DNA of 64,000 nt, taken from Parapristionchus giblindavisi. Lineage: Eukaryota > Nematoda > Chromadorea > Rhabditida > Diplogasteridae. The translations under genes and the position numbers were made by a program. The notes under the pieces are model-generated. The model did not search any database, had not been told where the DNA came from, and was given only the letters and a program-made list of their open reading frames with translations. How positions within the stretch are numbered: position 1 is the stretch's first letter; the number at the start of each line of letters is the position of its first letter. Shown piece by piece: positions 1-13,032 of the stretch. The stretch spans positions 5,001-69,000 of the forward strand of contig CALSFV010000284.1 in the NCBI GenBank assembly GCA_943737045.1, written 5' to 3'.

Positions 1-2395
1 TTTTGGAAGCATCAATTTTGATATAATCCAATTGATGATCAGGAATGGAATGTTTAATAACAATAGGTGATCGTTGGATATCCATTGGTTCAAGATATTC
101 AAATTGTGTTGTTGAATGAGATGAAGTTGGCTTAATACAAAATATTAATCATATCAAATATTTACTATATTATTTCATTCATATATCATCTAAACGAATA
201 TATCGATAACATAGGTCGAAAAGTATGCTCGAAAAGCAAAGTACCAAGCCTGACCGGTTTTTGAGCCAAAAGTTCACAAAAATCGAAAAACCTGACCGAA
301 TTTTGAAAACCGATAACCTAGCTATGCGACTTATGATCGATAACATTTAAAGAACAATAAAGATCTGAATGAAATCAATGAATAAATAAATAAGATACCG
401 TAGTAGGATTATGATTCTTTACTCGTGGAGTTGTCCTAGGAATTGCTGGTAATCGATTAGGTTTAAGTGATCGATCAATAATTGGAGGAGCCATAGGAAG
501 TGATAGATCATGTCTATAATCAATCAATATAATCAAATATAGTCTAAATAAGTATAATAAGTAAAAGTATTAAACATACAATGTGATAGTTTCTCCACTA
601 CTTTCATTATCCATTCTTTCATCATATAATGATTTAGATGGAGGAGGAATATGTCCATTCAAATCATATTCATTATATGAATTACCATCTAATTCACCAC
701 GAGACGGTCTACTTCTTAAATACAATTCATTTTAATATTTTAAATAACATATATCTTAATACTTAACTACACTTATTTACATGTATACAACGTTACAGTA
801 TTGAAAGACTAGTCCATCTTTCATTTTTAACAGTCAACTATTTAAAACTAGTGCCTCTGCTTAATTCCACAATTTTGAAAATAATACAATGATATTATAT
901 TTTGCAGAGCGAATAAAGAAAATAAACTGATTGTGAGATAACAAACCTTGGAGGTACATATGGAGGTGGTTTATTAAGTATTCCACTACAACTACTACTA
1001 TCATCTTCTGTACTTATTGAATGATGAGATGAATTCACTGATGAAAGAGATGATATATCTGCACCACTTCCTGTAATATATACACTATTCAATCAATATC
1101 CATATACCATATCAATTATCGATCCATTCATTATTCTAACTTATATACATCGACTAATGATTATCAACCATTAACTTGGAATGTGAATAAAGTGGAATGA
1201 ATGGAATGAAAGTACCAGATCTATGATGATTACTTCTCTTTTGTATTGTAGATGGTGTAGATGGAGAATGGAAATTACGTAGATGTTGATATGGATGACC
1301 AATCTGATCATAACAACTATTAGAATAATATAAATGGTGATGACTAATCATCACTATTCTACACCCATTATATCTCATAGTAAGATAATCGATACACAAA
1401 TAACAGATAGATATTAGATAATAGAATAACTAACAGCAGATGCAGTCCTCATACTACTTAATTCAGAATGACCAACTGAATCAAGAGATTGAATATCAAA
1501 TGAACAAGTAGATGGCATTTCCATTGATGGAGTCACCATATCTCCTCGTGCAACTAAAACCATTCCTGTAATATAATCAATAGGTCTAGTGTAGCCATTG
1601 TTTAATCTAACAAACAAATAAGATCAGAGATCAAAACTTGTTGAGATAGAATATAAAGATCTAATAAATACCAGGCATTTGAGGTGTTTCGTCTTCCTTT
1701 CTTAATCCACATGCACGACATAGATTGAATACCCATACATTCATATCCTTAATAAAAGGAAGAAATATAGAGAATAACCAACTCATCATTCTAGTTGTTA
1801 CTACCATACACGAATAGAGATTATATGGAAAAGAGAAAGAATGAAGAGATTATCTCACTTACATGTTCAGATTCCGCTGCCAGATAAATCTCCGATATTT
1901 TACTTTCATTTTTACGAGGGATATGAATAGAGAATATCCATTGTAAATGTAGACCACCACGTGAAGCACATGAAGAATCAGCGAGACGAAGATGTGAATC
2001 TATCTACAATATACAACTAATATACTTTATAAGTATGATATTGACAAAGATAATGATGAAATTAAACGTACTTAAGGGTGGTAAAGATAAAGTGCAAACC
2101 TGGACAACGTGATCCAGTTTTAGACTTTTCCTTGGTCGTCTTTGAGAGTCATCACGAAATTCATCTAGATAGAACACTTTCTCATCGTTTTCATCTTGCC
2201 GAATCTTATAAAAACGACGAGCCCATTTTGACTGAAAAGAATAGCTATTAGAATTAAAGTTGCAAACCATAGAAAAAAACTTACTTTCAGAATAGGAAAA
2301 CGTATTCCATGATCTCTTGATTTGATCAACCATCCTTCAGCACGGATGGGGGAAGTTCCCGTCATTACATGGAGTACACTAGAAGAGGTTGTCAT
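1..2395 (-). CDS. soc-1: GAB/SOC-1-family PH-domain signalling adaptor (3' end cut by window)
   Basis: Ten phase-consistent exons: 2285-2395, 2100-2231, 1863-2003, 1672-1747, 1435-1565, 1216-1303, 947-1070, 580-711, 399-513 and 1-130 (continues left). The N-terminus is a PH domain (EGWLIKSRDHGIRFPILK, then KWARRFYKIR, then the closing helix DMNVWVFNLCRACG), the arrangement of GAB/DOS/SOC-1 docking proteins. The rest is disordered and Ser/Pro/Tyr-rich. It contains KPPPYVPPR, a YLEPM motif (YxxM, the p85/PI3K SH2 type) and LDYIKID, which resembles the SHP2-binding tyrosine site of GAB proteins. The family acts at the plasma membrane downstream of receptor tyrosine kinases. The start is the ATG at 2395; upstream lies only about 340 bp before the divergent Utp12 gene. 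Family assignment rests on PH sequence plus tail motifs; the exact orthologue is inferred. The last visible intron (131-398) carries a hAT-like MITE. Confidence 0.8.
210..335. mobile_element. hAT-like MITE, CATAGGTCG family, copy 1
   Basis: A 126-bp element with ends CATAGGTCG and CGACTTATG (inverted) and an 8-bp target duplication ATCGATAA at 202-209 and 336-343. The interior shares 'cctgaccg...ttttgagccaaaa...caaaaatcgaaaaa' with the copies at 3637, 6537 and 55173, in reverse orientation. It lies in the last visible intron of the GAB gene. Confidence 0.85.
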
Positions 2396-2734
2396 CAATT
2401 ACACTACACAAATACACTACTTTAGTACAAAAACGTGCCGTCATAGCAGATCACACCATTGTGAAAAGTTTGATTTGGCAATTTGCCAAAACAGAAAAAG
2501 GGTACCTGCGCATCATAAAATTTAAATTTTAACTGCGTGTATCATTTTTCTGCTCTTGTTAACTGAGCATCCGGCTCTTAACCATTGCCCTATTGATTGA
2601 TCGTTATTTTGTGTAACTATTAATCTAATTAGTGAAAATTGTTAATTATTACCTCGGCTTTAGACCCATCTTGCTCGTTGCTTCAACGATTTATTGTTAT
2701 TTAGCAAAAGTGCTGATGAAATCGTAATTTCAGA
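2396..2734. promoter_or_regulatory. Divergent promoter region between the GAB and Utp12 genes
   Basis: About 340 bp separates the ATG of the GAB gene (-) from the ATG of the Utp12 gene (+). No recognisable TATA box or other site stands out. A TAATTTCAG acceptor-like string ends one base before the Utp12 ATG, compatible with leader trans-splicing (inference). Confidence 0.4.
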
Positions 2735-5700
2735 ATGGTTCAACGGAAGGTTAAAAATCACGAAATCCCAGTTTCCAACGGTGTTTCAAATTCCCACGAG
2801 ATTGGAAAAACTACTGGTAAATCTGGGAAGACTAAGCTAAGTGCCCCAGTCGATGTTGAGCCTGAGGTAACGTTGTGCAATATTGCATTTCAGTCAATTC
2901 GTTCAATTGTTTTGATTCCAGACAATGAAGAAAGTAAATGGTGGTTCGATAGAAAAGCCTGTAGCAAGGAAAAGGACGTCATCAGTTAGCAAAACTACGT
3001 TGCCCCTTGCCGAAAGGAAGGCTGCTATGTATGTTTTTAATGTGCGGGTTGATTATATGCTTGATTGATATTGAAGAAGTGATTGCTTAAAGTTTATCGA
3101 AGTAGAAGAGATGTTTGTGCAGATCCACATCAGATTAAGCAATGTTTATCGTAGTAGACTAATTGTATGTTTGTATTATCAAGGAATGCGGGTTCATCAT
3201 CCGAATCTCGAGGTGAATCAATGGCGATCCTTCTTGCACAAGGACTCATGGCTAATGATGCTTCCAAAATTGATACTGTACTCACAAAAACCAGTCCTAC
3301 TGTTATTCAGGTATTGCTAATTGATTATGAATTATGAAACCAAGCTTATTTCATCGTTTCAATTTCAGGCAACACTTGCGGAACTTCCATCTGCTGAAGT
3401 GATTCCTCTATTGAAAGCAATCGAATTTCGATTGAGAACAAGAAGTACATTAGAGTTAGTTACTCATTTATTAAGATATGTATTGTACTATTCTTAATTA
3501 CTGTAACTCGTTAACCTCTTCATTATTGATTGATTGGTTTGATTACAGTATTCGTCCATGGATTCGTTGGGCTCAATGTTGTATGTCTGTTCATCTCTCT
3601 TATCTATCTTCTGTAAGTGTCTTTCATTATCTAATCCATAGGTCGAGCTAGGTTATAGGTTTTCAATATCCGGTCAAGTTTTTCGATTTTTTGTGAAATT
3701 TAGCTCAAAATCCGGTCAGGTTTTTAGATTTTTGTGAAATTTTGGCTCAAAATCCGGTCAGGATTGATACTTTGTAACATACTTTTCGACCTATGATCTA
3801 ATCTATGCAATATGATAACATACAGTTTTTATTGCTTCAATGATTACTTGATTTGACCTATATCCTTCTCTCCAAATGAGTTCGTTGATCTCCGAATTGC
3901 AATGATTTAAAAAAAACTTTCTTTCCTTCAAGTATTCGACCGTGAATTGTTTTCGTTTTTTTTTATAACGAAATCATTGAAATTTTAATGCTATTAATCA
4001 TTTGATAATGAAATGAGTGTATTCCTTTTTCAGCAACCATCATTGGAGACCTCTCTGGGTGGTCTATTAGATTGGATGAGGAATAGAACTAGTCATATGC
4101 AGGTATTATTACTTTATTTAATTTCAAGTATTATTTTGTTTCTATCATTATCATTGAAACTGAATTAGGAATGGATATTCATCTTGAATTGTGATAATTT
4201 AGTAAGATTATATTTCCTTGATAGTTATGGACAACGATACGTGGCCGACATTGTCGCTAGCATAGGTGGGCGCGTGAAAGTGAATATTTTTTGCGCACAG
4301 CTTTGCCTTTTTCATCGGGGCCTTGCGCATAGCCTTGCCTAGCAAAAATTGGAAAATTTTCAGTAGAATCTGCGACAAAATTTTTCGCATACTGTGCGCA
4401 CAGCCTTGCCTCGTCTTTCCCCGATTTGAGCATAGCCTTTCCCCCATCTATGGTCGCTAGTGACCCGCTTTTTGCAGAAGACCGAACCGATTTAAAAAAA
4501 AACACTGAAAAATGAAAACGATTTAGCCACAATTCATTCCAAAATCAACGTTGTGCGTCCCACTCAACCGCTAATTGATTTTAGTATGATTATTGTTTGA
4601 TAATTTAGTGTATATGCAATCCTATACTTCTCATATATTCATTTGGTCATTTCTTCAGAAGTTACTTGCTCTTCATGGTAAGATGAATGTATTAGTAGAA
4701 GAATTAGAGAAGAGAAGAGGAGGATCATCTTGTACTCCATCTATCAATACTACTCCTATTGTTCTATTCAATGGTACACCATTCTATCTATTACTTCAAT
4801 CAGTCATCATCAACTTGTATCTCTATACATTGTATCAAACCATTAGCAAAATGTTTTGTATCTCTTTTAAATACACATATTTCTCTCAAAGTAGTATAAA
4901 TTGAGAATATTACTGTATCCGATTGATTAATCAATATATTATAGAAGAAGAATACAAATCAGATGAAGAGATGGAATCAATGAGTGGAGATGATGAAGAT
5001 AGAGCAAGTAGTGAAGAAGATTGGTGGGATGATGGAGGTATCATATAATATTATATATGCAGAATTTATCTTTTTTAGACCCAATTTGATGAATACAATA
5101 CTTTATTTACCTTTTGTTGATAACTTGATAGTATCCATTTGTCTATAATGATAATGATGATTGATAATATTTGATATCTATAGGAGTAGCTGGTGTAGAA
5201 GAAGAAGATGATGAAAGTGATGATGATGGAGATGATCAAAATGGTATGCACTACATTTTATTTCCTGTTATTTTCGCATAAAAATATTGATTGAAATCAG
5301 ACATGGTCCATGGTTATCCCACGGCCAAAAAATGCGGGTGGGTAACGTAGATTTTCGGCAAAAAAATGCGGGTGGGTACACAAAAAATGGGGGAAATTAA
5401 AACTTTAAAAAAAACTCCGTTATTATTTCAGTTGACAGTTAGACCATTTATCGTACAGTAAGAACGAGAACTGATTTTAATAATATGCGATTTCGTTCAA
5501 TACTGCACTATATTACATGCATAATATCTCAGTCTGATCGGGTACCGACAGAGAAAAACATGAAACTCAAGAAATTCAATGATCATTGCGTTTAAGATGA
5601 TTTCCAGCGCGTTATCCCATGGTACCTACGGTGGGATAACGCTCTGGCAAATGAGTTTGACGCGTTCGTTTTACATTTCCATGTGGAGAATTGGAATCTC

Positions 5701-7549
5701 TGTCGGTACGCGACGAGAAATGACGCAAAAAATAATTTTTATATGCCAAGTCCAAGGAAATAGAAAAAATAAATTCAGTACGCGATAATCATGCCTGAAA
5801 ATGCACCCCTCCAAACAACACTTTCCTACTATAATTTTCATATTTCTTATTGTCCACTGTGTTCTCTGTCGGTACGCGACTCGCTAAACGAAAAATCAAA
5901 TTTTTTGAATCAATTAATATTTCAGTTCTTGTTAACGTTAAATTCCGACACAGCGTACTACTATCACTTCACTGAACTTAAAGAACGTACTCTTCTCATA
6001 TTCGTACTCATTTATTCAGTTTCCTACCATACTCTTTTCTTCAATTTTTTTCGACATGATTGATTAATTAATAATTTTTCAAGTCAACATTTTTCGAAAT
6101 TTTGCGGGTGGGTTACCTTCTTTTAAAAAAAAATTGCGGGTGGGTCTATCCCATGGGATAACCATGGACCATGTCTGATTGAAATGTCGAAAATGAAATT
6201 TTGTCCCATTTCGAATTTTCGTATTAGGCATATAGTAGTTTTGAATATCGCGATTGATATCCGTCATACATTTTCGGTACCCTCGCCCTTTATTTTTATA
6301 TAGTGGGTCAATTCTCGAAATAGGATGGGTTGATTCACAAAATTCGTTATTTTCGCTTAACAATTGCCATTTTTAGCCTCATTTTTTTATCAAGTGGCCT
6401 AAAATGGGCCTTATATAGTGGGTCAATCCTCGCACTGCGATGGTATGGCAATGTATGATATCCGTGCTGGGACTGTGTCAGCGAAAATAACATAGGTAAA
6501 GGGGAAAGATTGATTTCTATAAAATATTCTAGTTGTCATAGGTCGAATAGCTTTGTTATCGGCTTTCAAAATCCGGGCAGGTTTTTCGATTTTTGTGAAA
6601 TTTTGGCTCAAAAGAAAAAAAAGACGATTTGCAAGCGAAAAGTAATGAATTTTCTGAATTGACTTGCCATATTTCGAGAATCGACCCACTATATAAAAAT
6701 AAACTGCGAGGGCACCGAAAATATATGATGGGGATCTTCTGCGAATTTTAACATGTATCTCTCCAAGGGATACCGTCCGTTTAACGGGTTTGATTCGATA
6801 ATTAGCATAGTCGTATATGAATATATGGATTGATAGATGGAATGATTATAGATGATTCTTGTATTCTCCTTGTTCATCTCATAGTCGTATATGAAACTGG
6901 TTTACATCCCATTTCACTATTCCAAATCTAATTCTCTTTCCTTTACCCTCCCTATTTCTTCTATATCTATCTATATCTCTTCTCATGTTGTGCTCCTTAG
7001 CTTATTACATCTATTTCACTTTTTTTCGATGGAAATTAGCACAATAAAAGGAAATGAAATGGAATGATTATTGATGGAAATAATGAATAATCATTGTACG
7101 ATGAAGAATAGGAAAAGATCATATCCCCAATTCACACAAAACAATAACACCCATACATGGCATATATTTTCGACACCCTCACCGTTTATTTTTCCTCACC
7201 TTATGAGGATATGAAAATGTATGATACATGGGCGCCGACATGGGGGTGCCCCATGTAAAATTAGGGAAATTGTGTAGAATGTCCCCCGTAAAACTGACGC
7301 TTGGGTGAAGGCCCCCTGTAAAATTAGCCATTTTTCGTTCGAATGCCCACTGTAGAATCGAGCTCCACATATGATAGAAAGAGTTCAACTTTAAAATAGA
7401 TCGTGCCCCCAATTCGGACCAAAACAATATGACCTCAAGTGTATTAGTATATATTATAAATGTTTTTATCTTCAGATTCAGATGAAAGTGATGATGATGG
7501 AGAAGATGAAGATGATGATGAAGATAGTGATGAAGAGATGGAAGTATGA
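2735..7549 (+). CDS. Utp12-domain nucleolar protein, WDR43/Utp5-like C-terminal half
   Basis: Ten exons in phase: 2735-2866, 2922-3028, 3184-3310, 3369-3484, 3549-3612, 4034-4102, 4659-4773, 4945-5037, 5184-5243 and 7476-7549 (TGA), giving about 318 residues. After a basic N-terminus comes a Utp12-type helical domain (GESMAILLAQGLMANDASKI, then ATLAELPSAEVIPLLKAIEF, IRPWIRWAQ, KLLALHGKMNVLVEELEKRR) and a strongly acidic tail (EEEYKSDEE...DESDDDGEDE). This matches the C-terminal half of WDR43/Utp5, which in the t-UTP/UtpA complex helps pre-18S rRNA processing and Pol I transcription in the nucleolus. WD40 repeats that normally precede this domain are absent, and the ATG follows directly on a splice-type acceptor. 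Introns 5, 6 and 9 contain mobile elements; intron 9 is 2.2 kb. Confidence 0.82.
3637..3795. mobile_element. hAT-like MITE, CATAGGTCG family, copy 2 (most complete)
   Basis: A 159-bp element, CATAGGTCG...CGACCTATG, flanked by the perfect 8-bp duplication ATCTAATC (3629-3636 and 3796-3803). The interior repeats a unit containing 'atccggtca(g/a)gttttt(c/a)gatttttgtgaaatttt', with the short motif AAATCCGGTCAGG seen twice. It lies in intron 5 of the Utp12 gene. Confidence 0.9.
4261..4452. mobile_element. hAT-like MITE, CATAG(G/A)TGGG family
   Basis: A 192-bp element with ends CATAGGTGGG and CCCATCTATG, flanked by the perfect 8-bp duplication GTCGCTAG (4253-4260 and 4453-4460). Inside are four direct copies of a GCGCAYAGCCTTGCCT-like word, which may be subterminal transposase sites (inference). 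It lies in intron 6 of the Utp12 gene. Its end resembles the CATAGGTCG family but the interior does not. Confidence 0.88.
5298..6177. mobile_element. 880-bp hAT-like non-autonomous element, CAGACATGG family
   Basis: Terminal inverted repeats of at least 20 bp begin CAGACATGGTCCATGG and end CCATGGACCATGTCTG. The 8-bp duplication ATTGAAAT occurs at 5290-5297 and 6178-6185. Subterminal 'aaatgcgggtgggt' is repeated twice on the left and mirrored on the right. An internal palindrome holds 'gttatcccatggtacc'. No credible transposase reading frame is present, so mobilisation in trans by a hAT enzyme is inferred from the CAG end and 8-bp duplication. It sits in intron 9 of the Utp12 gene. Confidence 0.9.
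6265..6730. repeat. Inverted repeat pair (foldback) in Utp12 intron 9
   Basis: A left arm at 6265-6328 (catacattttcggtaccctc...tatagtgggtcaattctcg) is mirrored at 6668-6730 (cgagaatcgacccactatat...gaaaatatatgatg). A further partial arm copy lies near 6410-6430 and a related piece near 7164-7195. A truncated CATAGGTCG MITE begins at 6537 inside it. This is a cluster of nested repeats; no clean target duplication was found. Confidence 0.6.
6537..6614. mobile_element. Truncated CATAGGTCG-family MITE, copy 3
   Basis: Starts CATAGGTCGAATAG and keeps the AAATCCGGGCAGGTTTTTCG and GTGAAATTTTGGCTCAAAA segments, then loses similarity near 6614. The right terminus was not found, so it looks truncated. 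Confidence 0.6.
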
Positions 7550-8608
7550 TCATTCATCATTCATCATATTATAATTGGTTATTTATATGTTCTTTCAATG
7601 TTATCAATTATGATAAGTGCCCTTAACCCATATCCGACGTATTTCATTCGTTTCCTGTTACGAGATTCGTTCGGTTCTTTATTCTTCCCATTTATCTTTC
7701 TCATTTATTTAGTATATCATTGTTACTTCGTTTTCTTATTCATGTTATCATTTCGTTTGATTCATTCATTTAATCGCTAGATACATTTCCATAGTAGTTC
7801 ATTTCATTCTTTATTCATAGATACAATATCTATTATGTTATTCATTATCGTTAATCATGTTGCTCATCTCTTATTCATCTTTAATAGTCTTACATTGTTG
7901 ATCCCTCCTTCTCCCTCTCCCTCTCCTCCCTCCTCCCTCCCTCTCCCTTCCCTCCCTCTCCTTATTGCATTCATCCATTGTTGTTTCTGTTGTAGAGTTG
8001 ACAATAAACTCATTGGGCATTATAATATTCTTCTTCTATCATATTGATATACATAATGATCGGTTAGTATACCGACAATAGTTGATTACAACTTGATATT
8101 GTTATTGTCATCAATGCATATTCATTATTATTTATTATAATTGAATGCACATTAAGAGTGGTTCTTCTATTAGTTCGCATCCATTGAATCTAGATCATTC
8201 CTTTTCTATCTCTACTAATATTATATTATTCATTGTATCCTATAGAGGATCTATCATGGCTTATTCCCCTTCTCTCATTCTATCGTTTCAGTAGAAACGA
8301 GGATAGTAATAGATAGATGGAATAGAGAATCTAGATCAAGTATGAGTAGTCTGGTTTCACTCCTCTCTCTCTCTCTCCCTCTCCCTCTCTCCCCTCTCTC
8401 TCTATTCATATGAGATTGTTCATAGATTATAGGCGGAGTTAGCATTGAGAAGATCTTTTCCCTCTCATCACATTTTAGGCCACTACTATTAACTTTTCTT
8501 TCTATTTCTTATTGATCGACCTGATTTGTCATTTGACCTTCCTTACCTTCTATACTCTTATTCCCTTATTCCTGATTAATCAATCAATAATCTATATCTA
8601 TCTACAGT
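7550..8608. other. Intergenic region, Utp12 gene to BED gene
   Basis: AT-rich spacer with two pyrimidine tracts (about 7905-7965 and 8360-8402, mostly CCCTCT/CTCTCC). No coding exon or RNA gene is recognised here. The following ATG at 8609 is preceded by CTACAG. Confidence 0.5.
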
Positions 8609-11600
8609 ATGACAGAAGTGGAATCAGGAGGGGGAGCTATATTAGCAGCTCTTACTTCTCCATCTATACAAGAAGCTCAATTATCGTGAGTTATTGATTG
8701 ATTATATTGAATAAGATGGGGAATAAAAGGGGGAATGGAGAGGGAGAGAGAGAGGATATATTTGAGTGTTGGAATAGAACCGGATGTCCGATTTATAATG
8801 AATGTCATTCATTCATTTAGTGAAATGAATACAAAAGAATAGATTAAATGAAGTGAATAATCAAGGTTATATCTCATCTAATCTCTATCCATTCATCTAT
8901 ATCATTGCTTATCAGTTATTCAATATTTATTGAATGATATATTATTGATGATATAATCTCTCTATGTCCTTTCCTCTCTTTCCATTTCTTTGTCATATAT
9001 ATCAAGTTCTTCTTCATCTCCATATTCATATTCATTCTTATAAACCATAATTTCATTCTATTTCTTCTTCATCATCATCTTTATTCATCTCTTTCATCTA
9101 TTTCTCATTCTCGTCTTACTACCTCTTTTTCCATCTCTCCCTCCCTCCCTCTCTCCCTCCCTCTCTTCCTCTCTCCCTCTCCCTCTCCCCTCTCCTCCCT
9201 CCCAATCCTCTTTCTCCCTCTATGATTCTTTGTGATTCCTTCACTAGTCTGTCCTTGGAATGAATATACAAATGACTTGGAATAGAAATCAAAATGAATT
9301 CATTTCAGTTTTAGCCTTGAAATGAATAGAATAATCACTATTTCAAGATATAGAGGATGAATTGTGGGGATCATGGCGGATTTGTGATTGGGAGAGGAAG
9401 AGGGAAGGATAGAGAGGGAGAGAGAGAGGGAGATTGACCCCGAAATCTAGTACGGAAAGGCGGCCATACCAATTATGTTTCACTCAATTATTATCACTTC
9501 ACTATTATTGATTGATTTTTGAAGATATAATAATGTATATGAAATCAATAATGTGATGAATATATAGATTGATATAGATTAGGATCAATATCATCATCTC
9601 ATCATATTCCTCCATCTAATCATGTACCCAATCCACGAAATGCTGGAAGAAAGAAGAGTAATCCTGTAAGTTGAATCATTCCTTATTCTTATTGATTCAT
9701 TCTCAACATATTATCGATTGATTGATTGACGTATTAATGATTGATTGATTATTGATTGATCTGTTTACTCATAGGTATGGGAATTCTTCACTGATTTACG
9801 TGCATATGGTCTAGCTGGAGTTAGATGTAGATTCTGTCATTGGTTGACTAATGATAGGTATGTATTGCTTACTTTGATTATTGATTTATTGATTGACTTA
9901 TTGATTGATATGATTAAGGAGTCCAACAACGATGAAGTTTCATTTGAAGAGGAAACATGATACAGGTCCTGGTGGATTATGGGCATTATGTGAAGAAAAG
10001 ATAGGACAACAAGCACCTGCTGTGTACTCAAGGAAAAGAGTATGGATTAAGAATATATGAGACGAATCGCGAGAAAATCGACCGTTTCGGAGGGTCCGCG
10101 GACATAGAAATTTCGACCCCCTGAAAAATTCAGATTAAGTACTTTGAACGATGCTCTATCGAACTGCGCTTTCCGAATTTGCATATCTGTTCTCATTTTC
10201 GAGTAGTGGTAGGTCAAAGTTGGCAGGTACGGTATTTTTGGCTCGAATGTGCGTCAGAAAAATGATCATAACTCCGTTCAAAATAATGATAGACACTTTT
10301 CCAAAAAAAGCATCGAAAGAGGAGATCTTGCGCAACATTTCCCAGTTGGTGACGTCATTTTTCGGCCATGCTCCGGTGCTGGGCGGTCGGTTTTATGAAA
10401 AAGTGACTTAACTTTCCTAATCGGAAAAAGTGCACTTTTCTTCTATGCGCGTTTTGTTGCACCCATATGTGTCTAAAAATGACCCAAGTTTCAGAGGATT
10501 TCCGAATTGGAAAAAAAAAGGCGTTGATTTTAGTGACGCGACCTCGGACCTGTCAAAGGAAAGAACGGCTTATTCCTTTATCAAGAAACAGCAAAGGAGC
10601 TTAAATGACTCAAAAACATCCGAAAAAGCATTACGAGCTCAAAATACCCATATACGACAGTTATTTGAAACACAAAATCACCGAGTTCCGAAAAATTTGA
10701 AAAAACCCATATTTTGCTTTTCCACGTGGAAAAAACGTCTCAATAATGTTAATTAATCTTTATAATATTTCTTATAATGTTTTTGAACATTTATGTTTTT
10801 GGAAGTGAAGGCCTACCTGCTCTTAGAGCCGAGATATCCGCCATCGAGATTACACGCGCGCGCCCCAACTCCGCGCGATGTGTTGCCATAAAATGAACGT
10901 TTTCCAGCTCAGAATGACTCAAAACAACTTGTTTCATCATTCTTATCACGAAAAAATACCTTGGAACAAGTTTTCTGTGTCTGTAAAAATCAGCAAAAGA
11001 TTTGGATCGAACCGGGGTTCGAACCCGCTCGGTGTTTTTAGAGCGGTACCTCTTTAGCTCTTTACCTTTACCACCGAGCGGGTTCGAACCCCGGTTCGAT
11101 CCAAATCTTTTGCTGATTTTTACAGACACAGAAAACTTGTTCCAAGGTATTTTTTCGTGATAAGAATGATGAAACAAGTTGTTTTGAGTCATTCTGAGCT
11201 GGAAAACGTTCATTTTATGGCAACACATCGCGCGGAGTTGGGGCGCGCGCGTGTAATCTCGATGGCGGATATCTCGGCTCTAAGAGCAGGTAGGCCTTCA
11301 CTTCCAAAAACATAAATGTTCAAAAACATTATAAGAAATATTATAAAGATTAATTAACATTACTGAGACGTTTTTTCCACGTGGAAAAGCAAAATATGGG
11401 TTTTTTTCAAATTTTTCGGAACTCGGTGATTTTGTGTTTCAAATAACTGTCGTATATGGGTATTTTGAGCTCGTAATGCTTTTTCGGATGTTTTTGAGTC
11501 ATTTAAGCTCCTTTGCTGTTTCTTGATAAAGGAATAAGCCGTTCTTTCCTTTGACAGGTCCGAGGTCGCGTCACTAAAATCAACGCCTTTTTTTTTCCAA

Positions 11601-12995
11601 TTCGGAAATCCTCTGAAACTTGGGTCATTTTTAGACACATATGGGTGCAACAAAACGCGCATAGAAGAAAAGTGCACTTTTTCCGATTAGGAAAGTTAAG
11701 TCACTTTTTCATAAAACCGACCGCCCAGCACCGGAGCATGGCCGAAAAATGACGTCACCAACTGGTAAATGTTGCGCAAGATCTCCTCTTTCGATGCTTT
11801 TTTTGGAAAAGTGTCTATCATTATTTTGAACGGAGTTATGATCATTTTTCTGACGCACACTCGAGCCAAAAATACCGTACCTGCCAACTTTGACCTACCA
11901 CTACTCGAAAATGAGAACAGATATGCAAATTCGGAAAGCGCAGTTCGATAGAGCATCGTTCAAAGTACTTAATCTGAATTTTTCAGGGGGTCGAAATTTC
12001 TATGTCCGGGGGGTGGTCGAACCTCTGGCGATTCGTCTCATATTATATATTATTGTAGTATTGATTCTTGAATTGGGTCATATGAGTAGTGTACAATATT
12101 GATTAGTTATTACACTTTATCAGTTGTGGTATGATACAATCGTTATAACCCTTAATAATCTTTTATCACATTCGATATCAGCTGGTAGTACTGTATAAGT
12201 ATATGAATATTATTGATTAACTTATTTTCTTATTGAATATTTTCTTCTTTCAGTCATCGAATGAAGGCACCGATATGTTGAGAAGAACAGTCATGCAGAA
12301 TGGTATGTATATCATTTATTGTATTATTAACATTAGTTTATTCTCTTACGGGGAATATAGAGCGGGAATTAAATAAATTGATTGATCCATTGATTTTTTA
12401 AAAAGTTCACTCACTAAATAGATTCCATCCATCAATCAAATTTAAATTTAAAAAAAAATTAAATAAAACTTTCGTAGGAATACTTAGGAGTTTAATGAGA
12501 GATAAAGGAATGATATTATAATATATTTTGATTGAATAGATCAATCAATATTCGAGATATGATGAAGAATGATAGAACTTGCCTTAAGTATATCTAAGAT
12601 TAATAATGTTTATAAGGTATAAATATTATTTATTACAGTGATGTCATCAGTACAAGAGAACTTTCTCTCATCAATTCTACAATCAACAAATGGAGGAAGT
12701 AAACAGGTATATTCATATTGTCTATTATAATTATGAAGATGAAAAGTAAATATTCGATACAAATAATTGGGATTTGATTTGCATAAATGCATTTGATACC
12801 TTTGATTATTCATTCCATTCCTTCAGATAACTTTATTCATTCTCATTTCTTTTGTTATTACAGGATCTGGCTTCTTTATTGAACTCTCATCATGGAAATA
12901 ATAATGGAACTGAGAATATTGTATTGACTACACCAAAATTGGAAGAACCTGTTCGTTTTTTTTTTGCCTTATTTGGGATGATATCGATGATTGAT

Positions 12996-13032
<37 letters not shown>

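Noticed and set aside
2735..2989. Unspliced 84-codon frame at the start of the Utp12 gene
   Set aside because: The last 40 codons are intron; splicing at 2866/2922 gives a better continuation (TMKKVNGGSIEKPVARKRTS) that leads into the domain.
6179..7440. Additional TIR elements in Utp12 intron 9 beyond the inverted pair
   Set aside because: Repeated fragments are present but no pair of ends with a target duplication could be matched.
9120..9200. Short direct repeats considered as a CRISPR-like array
   Set aside because: They are pyrimidine microsatellites with no spacers; the genome is eukaryotic.
10151..11956. Reading frames of 60-145 codons in the 10-12 kb palindrome arms
   Set aside because: Each occurs in mirror image in the other arm, ends at arm irregularities and resembles no protein; treated as non-coding repeat sequence.
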